Shown one piece after another: positions 62,906-64,000 of a stretch of DNA of 64,000 nt. This stretch comes from Phaseolus vulgaris (Eukaryota; Streptophyta; Magnoliopsida; Fabales; Fabaceae). A program made the translations under genes and the position numbers. A model generated the notes under the pieces. That model did no database searches. It was not told the DNA's origin and was given only the letters and a program-made list of their open reading frames with translations. The stretch is from positions 45,292,672-45,356,671 of the forward strand of contig NC_023759.2 of the NCBI RefSeq assembly GCF_000499845.2, given 5' to 3'. How positions within the stretch are numbered: position 1 is the stretch's first letter; each line of letters starts with the position of its first letter.

Positions 62906-63973
62906 TCTTTCTCTCGTACAGGTGAGTCCTTCCGTGTTAAGAATACATGGTGAAGTAGGGTGTTAAAAATAGAGAGAATTCTGATCTTATATAATAATAA
63001 AAACTCTATTTATTCAGCCATAAGCTATTAGTGAAGCTTTAGGTTACTTGGCCCTTGTATCGGAATTTATTATACTTACTACAACGGCAGATAAAAGAGA
63101 TAAAAAATGCAATGGAAGAGTTAATGTACTTACCAATTAAGTTTTTATCCTATAAACGCGTCAATATATTATATCGTATGGGTTTTTCATAGACATGATC
63201 AGGTAATCCATTTTAACAGTTTAATAAAATCAAATTCATTTACGAAGAGAATTCAATTCAAAACAATTATAATTCTTTGAGTAATGAAACTGATCTTAGA
63301 TATATTGAGAGTTGTACAAGGTGACTTTGGTTGTAATGTTTGTATGCCTTTACCAAATCAACATTGGGTTTTACTGACTGCAAGGGTGAAATTTAGCACC
63401 ACAGGTCTATTTAAGCCGTAGCTAATTTCCGGATGAAAAAGTAAATAATACTTTTACATTGTCAATTTATTAAATAAACAATACACATTTCCATTGACGT
63501 TTTATCTACTAGATATTAACAATACCATTATAAATGTTTATTCAGACTACTATTCATGCTTCAGTTGTGAAGACAAAGCCATTGGCCATTGACAGAGGGT
63601 GCCACGGTCTGCAGTCAGCCCATTGGTTGGACTTGTGAGATCTTTTGAGGAACATAAATGTTTTTTTGTCAAAAAATATGAAAAATGGTTTTAGAATACA
63701 GTACTTTAAAATACTTTTGTAATTTTGAAGAATAAAATAAATTTTAAAAATATTTGTCATTGAAAATTTTGTAAATATATTTCTTAATTAAGGAATGTTT
63801 TTTCTTAAGAAAAGAAAGTGTGGAGGCCATGTCAAAAAATGTGTTTTATTTCAAGAAACTTATGTTTTAGGGTCTATCCATCCATATCCGATGATATACG
63901 CCCACTTCACTGTGTTGCATTATCCGATTAGAGTTAGAAATTGAGGGAAAGAAGAAACGCAGAGTGAAGGAGT
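62501..63973. other. 3' flank of the peroxiredoxin copy and intergenic DNA
   Basis: The first 400 bases are the diverged 3' flank of the duplication. The rest is AT-rich with no supported gene. A minus-strand ORF at 63554-63760 has no recognised motif. Confidence 0.5.
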
Positions 63974-64000
63974 ATGTCCGTAATCCAGAAGGGCCTGTGT
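63974..64000 (+). CDS. possible start of a gene cut by the window edge
   Basis: The last 120 bases become less AT-rich and purine-rich, like a 5' UTR, and an ATG at 63974 opens nine codons (MSVIQKGLC) to the end. Too short to identify. Confidence 0.25.

Noticed and set aside
1..64000. CRISPR arrays, bacterial operons, tRNA or rRNA genes
   Set aside because: No regularly spaced short repeats, no tRNA T-loop consensus with a matching acceptor stem, and no rRNA-like segment was seen; the gene structures are eukaryotic.

Overview
The window looks like nuclear DNA of a dicot plant, most probably a Phaseoleae legume such as Phaseolus or Vigna. It is AT-rich, its genes have short exons with GT-AG introns, it carries plant-only families (OVATE family proteins, HVA22, chloroplast 2-Cys peroxiredoxin), and it holds L1-type LINEs with a C-terminal RNase H plus CACTA-like ends. 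The genus is an inference from repeat style and was not searched.

Layout. 1-1083: decayed 3' part of a LINE. 1974-2831 (+): single-exon OVATE family protein. About 2.8-9.4 kb: AT-rich intergenic DNA with a CACTA remnant. 9470-16104 (+): a nearly full-length LINE between perfect 18-bp direct repeats, with GC-rich 5' monomers, ORF1, ORF2 (endonuclease, reverse transcriptase, RNase H) and a foldback 3' end. 16.1-25.7 kb: AT-rich intergenic DNA with an LTR-like scrap. 25732-26274 (-): a second, different OVATE family protein. 26.3-31.6 kb: intergenic, with a MITE-like inverted repeat pair and a minisatellite. 31599-36706 (-): a 13-exon alpha/beta hydrolase of the LDAH (DUF2305) family. 36.7-44.7 kb: intergenic. 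44713-46738 (+): a six-exon HVA22-like gene, convergent with a single-exon conserved plant protein of unknown function at 47085-47564 (-). 52062-53471: a solo LTR with a perfect 5-bp target duplication. 54036-56613 and 59926-62500 (+): two tandem, apparently intact seven-exon genes for chloroplast 2-Cys peroxiredoxin; the spacer between them holds a minus-strand LINE reverse-transcriptase fragment. A gene may begin at the right edge (63974).

The host genes form no operon or shared pathway; they are independent plant genes. The peroxiredoxin pair is the one functional unit made by duplication: the two deduced proteins differ at only two transit-peptide residues. The most unusual structure is the LINE. 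Its outer ends are complementary over 48 bp without gaps, its 3' end is an 85-93 bp inverted repeat, its 5' end is built from about 163-bp monomers, and its ORFs are broken only by apparent frameshifts, mostly one-base.
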